NCBI GenBank assembly: GCA_031581145.1
Contig: JAVLBP010000005.1
Location: forward strand, 1-64,000
Length of the DNA: 64,000 nt
Source of the DNA: UBA8296 sp031581145
GTDB taxonomy: Bacteria; Bacteroidota; Rhodothermia; Balneolales; Balneolaceae
Direction: 5' to 3'
The position numbers were made by a program, and so were the translations under genes. Positions 1 through 8,133 of the stretch are shown in pieces; position 1 is the first letter of the stretch, and each line of letters starts with the position of its first letter. Under the pieces are notes generated by a model. It was not told where the DNA came from, did not search any database, and was given only the letters and a program-made list of their open reading frames with translations.

Positions 1-302
1 GGGTCGTTATTCTGGCTCATCCTGGGAAGCTATACACAACTCATGAGCTGGAGCAATTCCGAACTCAAGGGATTGATGGATTGGAAGTCATTCACCCGAG
101 TCACGATTATGAGCTCCAAAAAACCCTAGGTCATTATGCGGATCGGCATCATCTCCTCAAAACAGGTGGAAGCGACTATCATGGTGACGGTGAGCAGTAT
201 CATGCCTATTTTGGCATTGTGACCATTACATCAGACTGGGTAAGCCGACTTCAGGAAGCTATTGATCGTCGCGGAGGACGTAAATCGTGGTCGCCAGCCT
301 AA
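1..302 (+). CDS. PHP-domain phosphoesterase, 3' end only
   Basis: The frame is open from the left edge and ends at TAA 300-302, so only about the last 99 residues are present. The visible part has the hallmarks of the C-terminal half of PHP-domain metal phosphoesterases (YciV/TrpH type, RNase AM or nucleoside 3',5'-bisphosphate phosphatase): a VILAHPG stretch near codons 3-9, GIDGLEVIHPSHD around codons 24-36 and GGSDYHGD around codons 56-63. The His and Asp residues of these motifs are metal ligands in the family. The substrate cannot be deduced from this fragment. It is followed by a 20-bp direct repeat and then ribH, so it may head the ribH-uppS-bamA run. Confidence 0.8.
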   Translation, partial: VVILAHPGKLYTTHELEQFRTQGIDGLEVIHPSHDYELQKTLGHYADRHHLLKTGGSDYHGDGEQYHAYFGIVTITSDWVSRLQEAIDRRGGRKSWSPA

Positions 303-330
303 ATTAATAGACGTCGGCCTAAATTAATTC
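298..330. repeat. 20-bp direct repeat after the PHP gene
   Basis: CCTAAATTAATT-like sequence occurs at 298 and again at 318, a near-perfect tandem of 20-bp period that includes the stop codon of the upstream gene. It is one of many short tandem duplications in this window. No function is evident. Confidence 0.55.
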
Positions 331-347
331 TTTAGAGGAATCGCAAC

Positions 348-821
348 ATGAAGACATTTTCTTGGAAAGCTACACGTATTGCCATTATTTATTCAGAATG
401 GAACTCTGTAGTCACAGAGTCGATGAAAGATGGGGCCATCAAGGCACTGAAGGGGAAGGGGGTTCTTGAGGAAAATATCCAATTGATTGCCTGCCCTGGG
501 GCCTATGAAATTCCACTTGGACTCAAAATGGTCTTGGATCGAAACAAAAATAGAATGGATGATACGATTCACGGGCTGGTGGCTTTAGGAGCGGTTGTGC
601 AAGGGGAGACGCCCCATTTTGATGTGATTAATCAAGGGGTAACACAAGGGATCATGCGCTTGATGCTTGAGTCAGGTACGCCAATTGGCTTTGGAATCTT
701 GACAACCCATACCGTTCAGCAGGCGATGGATCGGGCAAATCCTGCAAAGGGAAATAAGGGGGCGGAGGCAGCCCTTGCCATGTGCTCGATGCTTGAAGTT
801 AAATTTGATTTAGGCCATTGA
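348..821 (+). CDS. ribH: 6,7-dimethyl-8-ribityllumazine synthase
   Basis: Condenses 5-amino-6-ribitylamino-uracil with 3,4-dihydroxy-2-butanone 4-phosphate to lumazine, the penultimate step of riboflavin synthesis in the cytoplasm. The 157-residue length is normal for the family. Recognisable motifs are SEWNS (16-20) in the substrate pocket, CPGAYEIP (49-56), GETPHFDVI (86-94) with the expected catalytic His90, and PIGFGILTTHT (112-122) followed by Arg129. The KGNKGAEAA stretch (134-142) is the usual C-terminal helix start. The start ATG is preceded by a weak purine run (AGAGGAA) only. It lies 80 bp before uppS on the same strand, so co-transcription is likely. Confidence 0.95.
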   Translation: MKTFSWKATRIAIIYSEWNSVVTESMKDGAIKALKGKGVLEENIQLIACPGAYEIPLGLKMVLDRNKNRMDDTIHGLVALGAVVQGETPHFDVINQGVTQGIMRLMLESGTPIGFGILTTHTVQQAMDRANPAKGNKGAEAALAMCSMLEVKFDLGH

Positions 822-841
822 ATCCGATAATTTTGCCCATT

Positions 842-876
842 GCGCGCTTCCATTTCATGCGTGGAATTTCGTGCGC
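842..876. promoter_or_regulatory. Inverted repeat between ribH and uppS
   Basis: TTCCA (848-852) and TGGAA (862-866) pair around a 9-base loop, and GCGC at 842-845 can pair with GCGC at 873-876 outside them. There is no T-run after it, so it is not a typical intrinsic terminator. It could be an attenuating hairpin or a processing site between the two genes. The support is the symmetry alone. Confidence 0.25.
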
Positions 877-901
877 CAAAACGACTTAGTGGACGACCCT
901 T

Positions 902-1729
902 TTGACCACGTTTGACATTACAAATTCGAAGCAAAGCGAAGAGGATAAGGCGCTCCAGGAAGCGATTAAAGCATCTGGTGAGATACCCCAGCACATCGCT
1001 GTGATCATGGATGGCAACGGCCGGTGGGCGCAAAAACAAGGGGGTATGCGGCTATTGGGGCACAGAAATGGTGTAACCTCGGTTCGAGACATCACCGAAT
1101 CTTGTGCTCAGCTAGGGGTAAAACATTTGACCCTTTATGCCTTTTCGACGGAAAATTGGGGCCGACCCGAGGAGGAGGTCAATGGTCTGATGAAGTTGTT
1201 GGTCGCCACACTAGAATCTGAAGCCGAAACGTTACGTAGAAACAACATCCGGTTGGTCACGATTGGCCAGTGCGATCGTTTTCCAGCCGATATTCAAAAG
1301 AAGTTGGATGAAGTCAAGGCTTTAACTGCGCAGAACACGCACATGGAGCTTTGCCTAGCATTGAGTTATTCTGGTCGCTGGGACATCACTCAGGCGGTTC
1401 AGCAGATTGCACAAAAGGTATCACAGGGGACGGTTCTACCTCATGAAATCGATGATGATATGATTTCTGATCACTTGGCAACGGCTGGCAAGCCGGATCC
1501 AGATTTGGTCATCCGCACCAGTGGGGAGTTTCGCGTGAGTAACTTCTTATTGTGGCAACTCGCCTACTCAGAGTTTTATGTCTCCTCAACGTTTTGGCCC
1601 GATTTTCGGAGGGATGATTTGTATCACGCGATTGAATCGTTTCAGAAGCGAGATCGACGTTTTGGCAAATTATCCGAACGACATACGAAATCGATCCCCT
1701 CATCGGTTATACGAACCCTGATGTCTTAA
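902..1729 (+). CDS. uppS: Isoprenyl transferase (undecaprenyl diphosphate synthase)
   Basis: Adds isopentenyl units in cis to make the C55 lipid carrier for peptidoglycan and other envelope polymers. The HIAVIMDGNGRWA signature is at residues 31-43, with Asp37 as the expected catalytic Mg-binding residue. The C-terminal signature (RTSGE, SNFLLWQ, then WPDF) is present, with EFRVSNF where EQRLSNF is more common. The start is instructive: an in-frame TAG at 887-889 closes the frame and the first ATG (1007) lies inside the catalytic motif, so TTG at 902 is the only usual start codon that keeps the protein whole. The stop is almost joined to bamA, linking lipid-carrier supply to envelope assembly. 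Confidence 0.93.
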   Translation: MTTFDITNSKQSEEDKALQEAIKASGEIPQHIAVIMDGNGRWAQKQGGMRLLGHRNGVTSVRDITESCAQLGVKHLTLYAFSTENWGRPEEEVNGLMKLLVATLESEAETLRRNNIRLVTIGQCDRFPADIQKKLDEVKALTAQNTHMELCLALSYSGRWDITQAVQQIAQKVSQGTVLPHEIDDDMISDHLATAGKPDPDLVIRTSGEFRVSNFLLWQLAYSEFYVSSTFWPDFRRDDLYHAIESFQKRDRRFGKLSERHTKSIPSSVIRTLMS

Positions 1730-1744
1730 TTGACCTCGTTCTCT

Positions 1745-4345
1745 ATGATATTTTCCCGTTTATTTTCTACACCATCTCCCTTTATGCGCCCTTTTTTGAG
1801 TAGGATGTTAGCCGCAGGGATCTTAATAGTAGGACTACAAGGCATGTCTACTTTTGTTCATGCCCAAACTATGACGCCATCCTCGCCGTCACCTAGCCAA
1901 GGCATTGTGGATACGGTTGCAAATAAAGCTCCCTTGCAGATTGTCGATCCAACAACGGTGACTGCAAGTCCTGAAGTGGTCCGTAGTATCACGTTTGATG
2001 GGTTAATTACGGCACGAGAAACCTACTTAGCCTCATTGGTTGGAATCTCCGAAGGTGATGTTGTGCAAATTCCAGGTCCAAAGATTGCCAGTGCTATTCG
2101 ACAACTTTATCGCACAGGATTGTTTTCGAATGTGGCGATTGACTACGCAGAGCGATCAGGTGCTGGGGGGGTTGATCTGACGATTTTTGTGGAGGAGCAA
2201 CCACGACTTGATCGATATGAGTTGCTAGGAATCAAGCGCTCAGAGAAGCGTGATCTACGCAAAAGGCTTTCACTGCTCTCAGGCTTTGCCGTGACAAGAT
2301 CTGTGAAGGCGCAAGCGGTTTCGACCATCGAAGACTTTTACAAAGAAAAAGGGTTTTGGAACACCAAGGTTGAGATTGAGGAGACGCCCACCTCGAACAT
2401 AAGCAACCGAATTCGACTCGATATCACCATCACTCAAGGAGATAACCACCGCGTACGCGAACTCGATTTTGTAGGCAACGAACAATTGTCTGACAGAAAA
2501 CTGGCCAAAACCTTCGAAACACTCAAAGAGGATCGTTGGTGGAGACTCTTCAAACGGCATGTCTACAAAGAAGAGGATTTTGAGGAGGGAGTCGATAATG
2601 TGTTGGCCCTTTACAGAGAACAAGGCTTTCGTGATGTGCGTATTACGCAGGATAGTGTATTTGTCGATGAGTGGCGCAACGGAGACCCTGGCGTGTATGT
2701 GAGACTCAATATCGAGGAGGGGCCGCAATACAAGGTTCGCAATATTACATGGGACGGCAACACCATTTATACAGATGAGCAGCTCTCTCTTGCGCTTGAA
2801 TTTGAGCCCGGAGACATCTTTAATGAGTCCAAATACCAAGAAAATCTCAATTTCAAGCAAGACAACAGTGATATCACCAGTCTATATCACAATGTTGGAT
2901 ACCTCTTTTTTGATATCCGTCCGACCTTATCCGTTGTAGGTGAGGATTCGGTGGATATGCACTTTGAGATTATTGAGAATGACATCGCGACCATCTCTGA
3001 GGTTACATTTTCGGGAAATGAGAAAACGCATGATGATGTTGTGCGTCGAACACTTCGGACCGTTCCTGGTCAGACATACAGCCGTTCCAATATCATAAGG
3101 TCGATTCGTGAGTTAGGTAACCTAGGATATTTCAGTCCAGAAGGGATCAACCCGGTTCCCTATCCAAATTTTGAGGACAAAACTGTCGAGCTTGAATATC
3201 AACTTGATGAATCTCAAAGCACGGATAACTTTGAGTTTTCTGGAGGGTTTGGTGGACGCCAAATTGGGGTGATTCTTTCGGCCCGGATGAATTTTAACAA
3301 CTTCTCCCTCCAACGTGCACTCAATCGAGAAGGGTGGACGCCGATTCCTTCCGGTGATGGACAAAAGCTGTCTCTTGGTGTTCAAGTCACCGGGCGTGGC
3401 TACCAAAGCTACTCCATGAGCTTCCAGGAGCCTTGGCTTAATGGCAAACCCACTTCACTTGGGTTCTCGATGTCGTATGATTTGTTGAATTACAACCGAA
3501 ACTACTTTAGCCGTTTTTCTACGCGGAACTATGAATTGTTCAATACATCTCTGACGGTTGGAAAGCGTCTCCGGTGGCCAGATGATTACTTCCAAATAAG
3601 CACCGCACTCTCCTACCAACTCTATAATGTTGAAGGACAAAGTAGCTTTTTAGGGACGGGAACAGCCAATATTTTGAGTATTCGGCAATCCATCGAACGA
3701 AATTCACTTGATAATTTCATTAGCCCCATGTCGGGCTCAAAGTTCAGCCTCTCTGCGGAAATCGCTCCCCCACTTGCTGGCTTCAATCAATATTATAAAC
3801 TCAAAACTAGCTATCAACACCACCACACCATCGTGGACAAACTGGTCCTCTCTGCTTCTACCGAGTCGGGTTATATCGGGTATTTTGGCTCCGGTGAACG
3901 AAGTAATTTCCAACGATTTTACTTGGGTGGTACCCAAATCCAGCAGCGTCAAAACTTCATTAACGACAACATTGACATGCGTGGCTTCCCTGGGGGCTTT
4001 AATGGGGTGATCTCACCTGTGGATGACTTTCAAGTGCAGATTGGGGGTCGGATGTATGTTAAGCATGTCTTGGAACTCCGCTATCCTGCGGTGTCGAATG
4101 AACAGCTTCAGTTAATTCCGTATCTATTTGCCGATGCTGGGAATGCATTTGCGAACCCAAATGAGTTTGATCCATTCCGACTCAAACGAGCTGCGGGATT
4201 GGGTGCTCGCGTCTTCTTACCAATTCTAGGTCTGGTCGATTTAAGTTATGGGTATCGCCTCGACGGAACACCTTCGCATAATGATGGTGATGGGTTGCGT
4301 CCAAGAACATGGGAATTCTTGTTTAACATTGGGGCTCCTTTTTAA
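1745..4345 (+). CDS. bamA: Outer-membrane protein assembly factor BamA
   Basis: Inserts beta-barrel proteins into the outer membrane as the core of the BAM complex. A signal peptide ending in HAQ is followed by five POTRA domains (roughly residues 60-490) and a 16-strand Omp85 barrel to the end. The barrel has the loop-6 motif MRGFPGG (usually VRGF) and ends in a phenylalanine, as expected of a beta-signal. I chose ATG 1745. TTG 1730, directly after the uppS stop, and ATG 1782, which gives a tighter signal peptide (MRPFLSRML), are alternatives. None has a Shine-Dalgarno sequence. It is followed at once by three skp-like chaperone genes whose family delivers barrel proteins to BamA. Confidence 0.95.
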   Translation: MIFSRLFSTPSPFMRPFLSRMLAAGILIVGLQGMSTFVHAQTMTPSSPSPSQGIVDTVANKAPLQIVDPTTVTASPEVVRSITFDGLITARETYLASLVGISEGDVVQIPGPKIASAIRQLYRTGLFSNVAIDYAERSGAGGVDLTIFVEEQPRLDRYELLGIKRSEKRDLRKRLSLLSGFAVTRSVKAQAVSTIEDFYKEKGFWNTKVEIEETPTSNISNRIRLDITITQGDNHRVRELDFVGNEQLSDRKLAKTFETLKEDRWWRLFKRHVYKEEDFEEGVDNVLALYREQGFRDVRITQDSVFVDEWRNGDPGVYVRLNIEEGPQYKVRNITWDGNTIYTDEQLSLALEFEPGDIFNESKYQENLNFKQDNSDITSLYHNVGYLFFDIRPTLSVVGEDSVDMHFEIIENDIATISEVTFSGNEKTHDDVVRRTLRTVPGQTYSRSNIIRSIRELGNLGYFSPEGINPVPYPNFEDKTVELEYQLDESQSTDNFEFSGGFGGRQIGVILSARMNFNNFSLQRALNREGWTPIPSGDGQKLSLGVQVTGRGYQSYSMSFQEPWLNGKPTSLGFSMSYDLLNYNRNYFSRFSTRNYELFNTSLTVGKRLRWPDDYFQISTALSYQLYNVEGQSSFLGTGTANILSIRQSIERNSLDNFISPMSGSKFSLSAEIAPPLAGFNQYYKLKTSYQHHHTIVDKLVLSASTESGYIGYFGSGERSNFQRFYLGGTQIQQRQNFINDNIDMRGFPGGFNGVISPVDDFQVQIGGRMYVKHVLELRYPAVSNEQLQLIPYLFADAGNAFANPNEFDPFRLKRAAGLGARVFLPILGLVDLSYGYRLDGTPSHNDGDGLRPRTWEFLFNIGAPF

Positions 4346-4351
4346 CGAGAC

Positions 4352-5044
4352 GTGAAGGCTACAGAATTTATCCATTGTTGGAAGAAGGTACGTCTCTTGG
4401 CAAGACTCGTGTCAAGATTTGTTGCTCTTAAACTCGAATCAAGACTCCTTGCTCCAAGACTTCTCGCTCCAAGGCTTGTTACAATCTGTCTATTGATGGC
4501 ATTGGCTGGACCATTTTTATCAGGCACGGGTGCCTTTGATGCCTATGGACAGGGGCTATTGGGGCAACGTAGTAATGTTGGGTTCGTAGATACGGAGATT
4601 GTCATGTCTAAAATGCCAGAGTTTCAAGGTATCCAACAGCAACTTGATCAGCTTGAGTCGAATTGGGAATCAGAGCTGGTCGTTTTGGAGGAAGAGTTAC
4701 AAGCGCTCAAAGACGAGTATGAAGCACGCGAAATTTTGTATACAGAAGACGTGAAAGCCCAAAAACTTGCTGAAATCGAACAAAAGCAAGCAGAGGTGGA
4801 CAGCTTTTTGGAAACCAAGTTTGGTCCCGATGGAGAGTATTACACACGTCAAAGAGAGCTTATGCAACCTCTGCAACGAACCATACACGATGCCATTAAA
4901 GTTATTGCGGAGGAGGAGGGGTATAATATCGTCTTGGATCGTGCACAACAAATTGGGTTGATATATGCTGAGCCTGAGTTTGATATTACCCAACTGGTGC
5001 TCGTTCAGCTTGGGATTGAAGAAGAGCAAAATCGCGTCTTTTAG
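4352..5044 (+). CDS. OmpH/Skp-family periplasmic chaperone, copy 1
   Basis: Member of the OmpH/Skp family, which forms trimeric jellyfish-shaped holdases that escort unfolded outer-membrane proteins to BamA. After a hydrophobic leader the mature part begins with NVGFVDTEIVMSKMPEFQ, the usual first strand, then a long charged coiled-coil tentacle (about residues 105-190) and a closing YNIVLDRA strand. At 230 residues it is longer than its two neighbours because of a 60-residue leader containing a 15-bp tandem duplication (LLAPR twice). GTG 4352 starts 6 bp after the bamA stop. GTG 4409 would give a more ordinary signal peptide and cannot be excluded. Confidence 0.85.
   Translation: MKATEFIHCWKKVRLLARLVSRFVALKLESRLLAPRLLAPRLVTICLLMALAGPFLSGTGAFDAYGQGLLGQRSNVGFVDTEIVMSKMPEFQGIQQQLDQLESNWESELVVLEEELQALKDEYEAREILYTEDVKAQKLAEIEQKQAEVDSFLETKFGPDGEYYTRQRELMQPLQRTIHDAIKVIAEEEGYNIVLDRAQQIGLIYAEPEFDITQLVLVQLGIEEEQNRVF
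4445..4474. repeat. 15-bp tandem duplication in skp-like leader
   Basis: Two adjacent 15-bp units (4445-4459 and 4460-4474, 12 of 15 bases the same) encode LLAPR twice. Weaker copies starting CAAGA lie just upstream. In frame, so the gene stays open. Confidence 0.6.
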
Positions 5045-5078
5045 AGAAAAAATGCCTACTTTTAAAATTGTCTAATTT

Positions 5079-5645
5079 ATGAAATACACCACTATGAAAA
5101 CCTTATTGCTCTCGATGTTGCTAGGCTTTGTTAGTCTAACAACGCATGCACAGTCTTCTGTCGGGATTATGAACCCTCAAGAGGTTCTGGCTCAGCTTCC
5201 TGAGACCCAAGCTGTTGAGCAGCAACTCCAGCAATTCGTCGCTGAACGACAAGCAGACTTCGAAGCGCGTTACACAACATGGGTGCAGGATGTAACAACG
5301 TTTCAAGAAAGTGTCGCCGAAGGGGAGCTCACATCTCAAGCTCAGCAACAGGAAGAGCAACGATTGACACAGCTGCAAACAGAATTGGAAACTCTAGAAC
5401 AACAATTCCAGGCTGATCTTCAAAATCGTCGGGCCCAACTCCTCGATCCTATTCTTGAGCGGATGGACGTTGCTATGGCGCAGGTGGCCAAAGAGCAAGA
5501 TTTGAGCCTTGTCATCAACAAAGCGACAGCGGCTGGAGATCCTATCGTCTATTTTACGTCAAACAATGCCGTTGACATCACTGATGCAGTGGTTGAACAA
5601 ATGAACTCTTCCAACGAACCGTCTAACGAAGGACAAAACGAATGA
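5079..5645 (+). CDS. OmpH/Skp-family periplasmic chaperone, copy 2
   Basis: Second of three tandem paralogues. A clear signal peptide (MKTLLLSMLLGFVSLTTHAQ) is cut after HAQ; the ATG at 5094 would start exactly there, while 5079 adds five residues. The mature protein starts SVGIMNPQEVLAQLPETQ, followed by a Gln/Glu-rich coiled coil (about 45-125) and LSLVINKA near the end, the same fold order as copy 1. It has a hydrophilic Asn/Ser/Glu tail. The family role is chaperoning outer-membrane proteins in the periplasm. Its stop overlaps the next start as ATGA, so translation of copies 2 and 3 is probably coupled. Confidence 0.85.
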   Translation: MKYTTMKTLLLSMLLGFVSLTTHAQSSVGIMNPQEVLAQLPETQAVEQQLQQFVAERQADFEARYTTWVQDVTTFQESVAEGELTSQAQQQEEQRLTQLQTELETLEQQFQADLQNRRAQLLDPILERMDVAMAQVAKEQDLSLVINKATAAGDPIVYFTSNNAVDITDAVVEQMNSSNEPSNEGQNE

Positions 5646-6187
5646 AAAAATACGTCTCTACTCTCTTTTTAGGAGCGCTTGTCGCGCTCTTTGTTGCAAA
5701 TCCTGTCACCACAACAGCTCAGGATCTTAATGTAGGATTTGTCGAACCACGTGCGATTCTTGAACGTATGCCAGAAATGGCAGCAGTTCAGCAAAGACTT
5801 CAAAATTTTGTCGATCGCAAGAGCCAGGAATTGGCAGATCAAGAGGCTGAGTTTCAGTCCCAAATTCAATCTTATCAAGAGCGTTCCGCTGTGATGTCAG
5901 ATGAAGCCCGCGCCAATGAAGAAGAGCGCCTTGGAGCGTTGAGTGCCGAACTAGAGCAGGCTCAGGCGTCGGCTGAGCAAGAGGTCAATCAACGTCGCGC
6001 TGAACTCATGGCACCACTGCTTGAGCAAGTTCAACAAGCTATTGATGAAGTTGCTGCAGAGCGTGGATTTGATGTTGTCCTAAATACGACAACGTCCACT
6101 GGTGATGTTATTATACTCTATGTGGCTGAGGAATTACGAGAGGAAAATGACATCACAGATGCTGTGATGGAAACCCTTGACATGTAA
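5642..6187 (+). CDS. OmpH/Skp-family periplasmic chaperone, copy 3
   Basis: Third tandem paralogue, 181 residues, beginning inside the stop codon of copy 2 (ATGA). The signal peptide ends in TTAQ. The mature start NVGFVEPRAILERMPEMAAVQQRL closely parallels copies 1 and 2, with a long Ala/Gln/Glu coiled coil (about 50-130) and the terminal FDVVLNTTT strand. Skp-type chaperones are trimers, so three paralogues could form homo- or heterotrimers; nothing in the sequence decides this. It is the last gene of the + strand run; a pair of small palindromes follows. Confidence 0.86.
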   Translation: MKKYVSTLFLGALVALFVANPVTTTAQDLNVGFVEPRAILERMPEMAAVQQRLQNFVDRKSQELADQEAEFQSQIQSYQERSAVMSDEARANEEERLGALSAELEQAQASAEQEVNQRRAELMAPLLEQVQQAIDEVAAERGFDVVLNTTTSTGDVIILYVAEELREENDITDAVMETLDM

Positions 6188-6250
6188 TAGGAGCAATGTG
6201 GAGGGAATTTCAGGTATCCGTCTTGTGCCTCCAGTCCTATGACTTAAGTC

Positions 6251-6292
6251 CAGACACCATGTCTGTGTGATCAGTCCTAGACACCATGTCTG
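6251..6292. repeat. Pair of AGACACCATGTCT palindromes
   Basis: AGACACCATGTCT, an inverted repeat of AGACA and TGTCT around CCA, occurs at 6252-6264 and again at 6279-6291, 27 bp apart, between two convergent genes. A diverged relative (GGACACCATATCT) is found in another intergenic space near 49684. There is no T-run, so these are not ordinary terminators. A dispersed palindromic element or a protein-binding site fits better; neither is proven. Confidence 0.4.
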
Positions 6293-6301
6293 AAGTCGCA
6301 T

Positions 6302-7420
6302 TTAGCGAACGTTTTTTCGACGATTGCGTACATAGTCCTCAAACACAAAGCCCCCAAGGTTGTTAAGGTCTGAGTAATAAGCCCTACCTTTGTTTGCATC
6401 GGTAAGGTCGCGAACAAAGTCTTGCAAAACAGGATCTCGTGCGATCATAAAGGTAGTGATTTCGATACCACTTCGTCTACAGACAACCCCCTCGTCAAGC
6501 ACGCGGTTGATGATGCGACGGTCAAGCCCAAAACTGTTCTTGTAGAACGAGCCATTCTTTTCAAACATACAAGAAGGCTTGCCATCGGTAATCATGAAGA
6601 TTTGCTTATTGGAGTTTTTCTTGCGCTCCAATAAGTGACGCGCTACTTGTAACCCTTGCAGAGTGTTGGTGTGATAAGGACCTACCTGTAGATAGGGAAG
6701 ATCTTTGATGTCAATATTCCATGCATCATTGCCAAAAGCCACAATGTCTAGGCTATCCTTAGCGTACTGATTCATGATTAATTCAGAAAGTGCCATGGCA
6801 ACTTTCTTTGCAGGCGTAATGCGGTCTTCCCCGTATAAAATCATGGAGTGACTCAAATCGATAAGCAACACGGTGGAGACAGATGTGAAATAATCTTGTT
6901 CAAACACCTCAACATCCTCTTCAGTCAAGTCCATTGTGTCCAATGAGCTGTGCTGAAGCATATTTAGCATCGTCCCAACATTATCCATATTGGAGAGATC
7001 GTCACCAACTTGCCATCCACGCGTTTCGGGTAATCGTTCAAGTCCTTTTCCAGAAAAGCTGGTTTTGTGATTCCCTGCACCACCTTTGTTTAATTGTCGA
7101 TAGATCTCTTCAAGGGAGCGTTGACGGATGCTTATTCCCATCTTTCCGGAGGGTACCATCACAGATTGTTCATCATCCATTTTGACATACCCCTTCCGTT
7201 GCAATTCATCAACAAACTCTCCGATCCCCATGGGTGGATCAAGCTTATCGGTGATATTGTATTCATTGTCTAGATCCGTTAACCATCGGATCGCTTGCGA
7301 CACATCACCTCCGGCAATCGACAAGAGTTGCTGGAACAAATCAAATAACGTGTCGAACGAGGATTGATTTCCTTGTTCTTCAAGCGCCATTTCCCAATCT
7401 TTGTAGCGTATATGGATCAT
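6302..7420 (-). CDS. VWA-domain protein (MIDAS-type, function unknown)
   Basis: A 372-residue cytoplasmic protein with a von Willebrand A domain in its C-terminal half. The metal-ion-dependent adhesion site is complete: DLSHS fits DxSxS, and TDGKPS supplies the second Asp loop. The N-terminal half is helical and hydrophilic with no membrane segment. VWA proteins of this sort (ChlD/CoxE-like) usually work with a MoxR-type AAA+ ATPase to remodel or metallate a partner, but no such ATPase lies next to it here. The start at 7420 overlaps the rnhB start head to head; Met11 (7390) would remove the overlap. No specific function can be named. Confidence 0.75.
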   Translation of the reverse strand: MIHIRYKDWEMALEEQGNQSSFDTLFDLFQQLLSIAGGDVSQAIRWLTDLDNEYNITDKLDPPMGIGEFVDELQRKGYVKMDDEQSVMVPSGKMGISIRQRSLEEIYRQLNKGGAGNHKTSFSGKGLERLPETRGWQVGDDLSNMDNVGTMLNMLQHSSLDTMDLTEEDVEVFEQDYFTSVSTVLLIDLSHSMILYGEDRITPAKKVAMALSELIMNQYAKDSLDIVAFGNDAWNIDIKDLPYLQVGPYHTNTLQGLQVARHLLERKKNSNKQIFMITDGKPSCMFEKNGSFYKNSFGLDRRIINRVLDEGVVCRRSGIEITTFMIARDPVLQDFVRDLTDANKGRAYYSDLNNLGGFVFEDYVRNRRKNVR

Positions 7421-8029
7421 GAATTTGTTAATAAAGCGTCAAATCTCCACATAGAACAACAGTTTTGGAGTGAGGGTTTCAATCAAGTCATGGGCCTTGA
7501 TGAGGCAGGTCGAGGGTGTTTGGCGGGTCCTGTGGTTGCAGCTGGGGTTGTACTGCCTGTTGGACAGACGATCGAGGGTGTGACCGATTCCAAAGCATTG
7601 AGTCGAATTCAAAGGGAAAAGGCCTATGAAAAGATCGTCCAACAGGCACTCGATGTGCGCGTTTGGACTCAGCCTGTCGAGGTTATTGAGGAGCTAAATA
7701 TCCTTCATGCTTCACTTGACGCGATGCGCCATTGTGCTGAAGATGCCACTCCCATTCCAGACATGTTGCTCGTTGATGGCAATCAACGGATCCCAACACT
7801 CATTCCCCAACAACCCATCATCAAAGGGGACGCCAAGAGTGTTTCAATTGCTGCTGCCTCCATTATCGCGAAGGTGACGCGGGATCGCTACATGGAGAGA
7901 TTATCGAGTGAATATCCGGCTTATGATTGGGCATCCAACAAAGGGTATCCAACTCGTACTCATCGGGAGGCACTTGCGACACACGGAATCACCCCACATC
8001 ATAGGCCAAGTTTCCGCCTGATGAGCTAA
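7412..8029 (+). CDS. rnhB: Ribonuclease HII
   Basis: Cuts the RNA strand of RNA-DNA hybrids and removes misincorporated ribonucleotides. The GLDEAGRGCLAGPVV motif (28-42) carries the first catalytic Asp-Glu pair, DSKALSR follows, LLVDGN supplies a further Asp, and KGDAKSVSIAAASIIAKVTRD is the standard core, ending in GYPTRTH. ATG 7412 gives 205 residues, the usual length. Longer upstream starts would run into the opposite gene. The first bases overlap the 5' end of the divergent VWA gene, so at least one of the two promoters must lie inside the other gene's coding sequence. Confidence 0.93.
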   Translation: MDHEFVNKASNLHIEQQFWSEGFNQVMGLDEAGRGCLAGPVVAAGVVLPVGQTIEGVTDSKALSRIQREKAYEKIVQQALDVRVWTQPVEVIEELNILHASLDAMRHCAEDATPIPDMLLVDGNQRIPTLIPQQPIIKGDAKSVSIAAASIIAKVTRDRYMERLSSEYPAYDWASNKGYPTRTHREALATHGITPHHRPSFRLMS

Positions 8030-8133
8030 GCTCTTGATTGAGCCCTATTCACGTTCTTGGGTCGTGGGTAACTAGGTATTGGACCGCTTGGTTTTGCACC
8101 ATGGCAAGGAAGGTATGCCCCATCGTGTGATTG

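Noticed and set aside
2279..2860. Long open frame antisense to bamA
   Set aside because: It mirrors the coding frame of bamA and has no family-like features.
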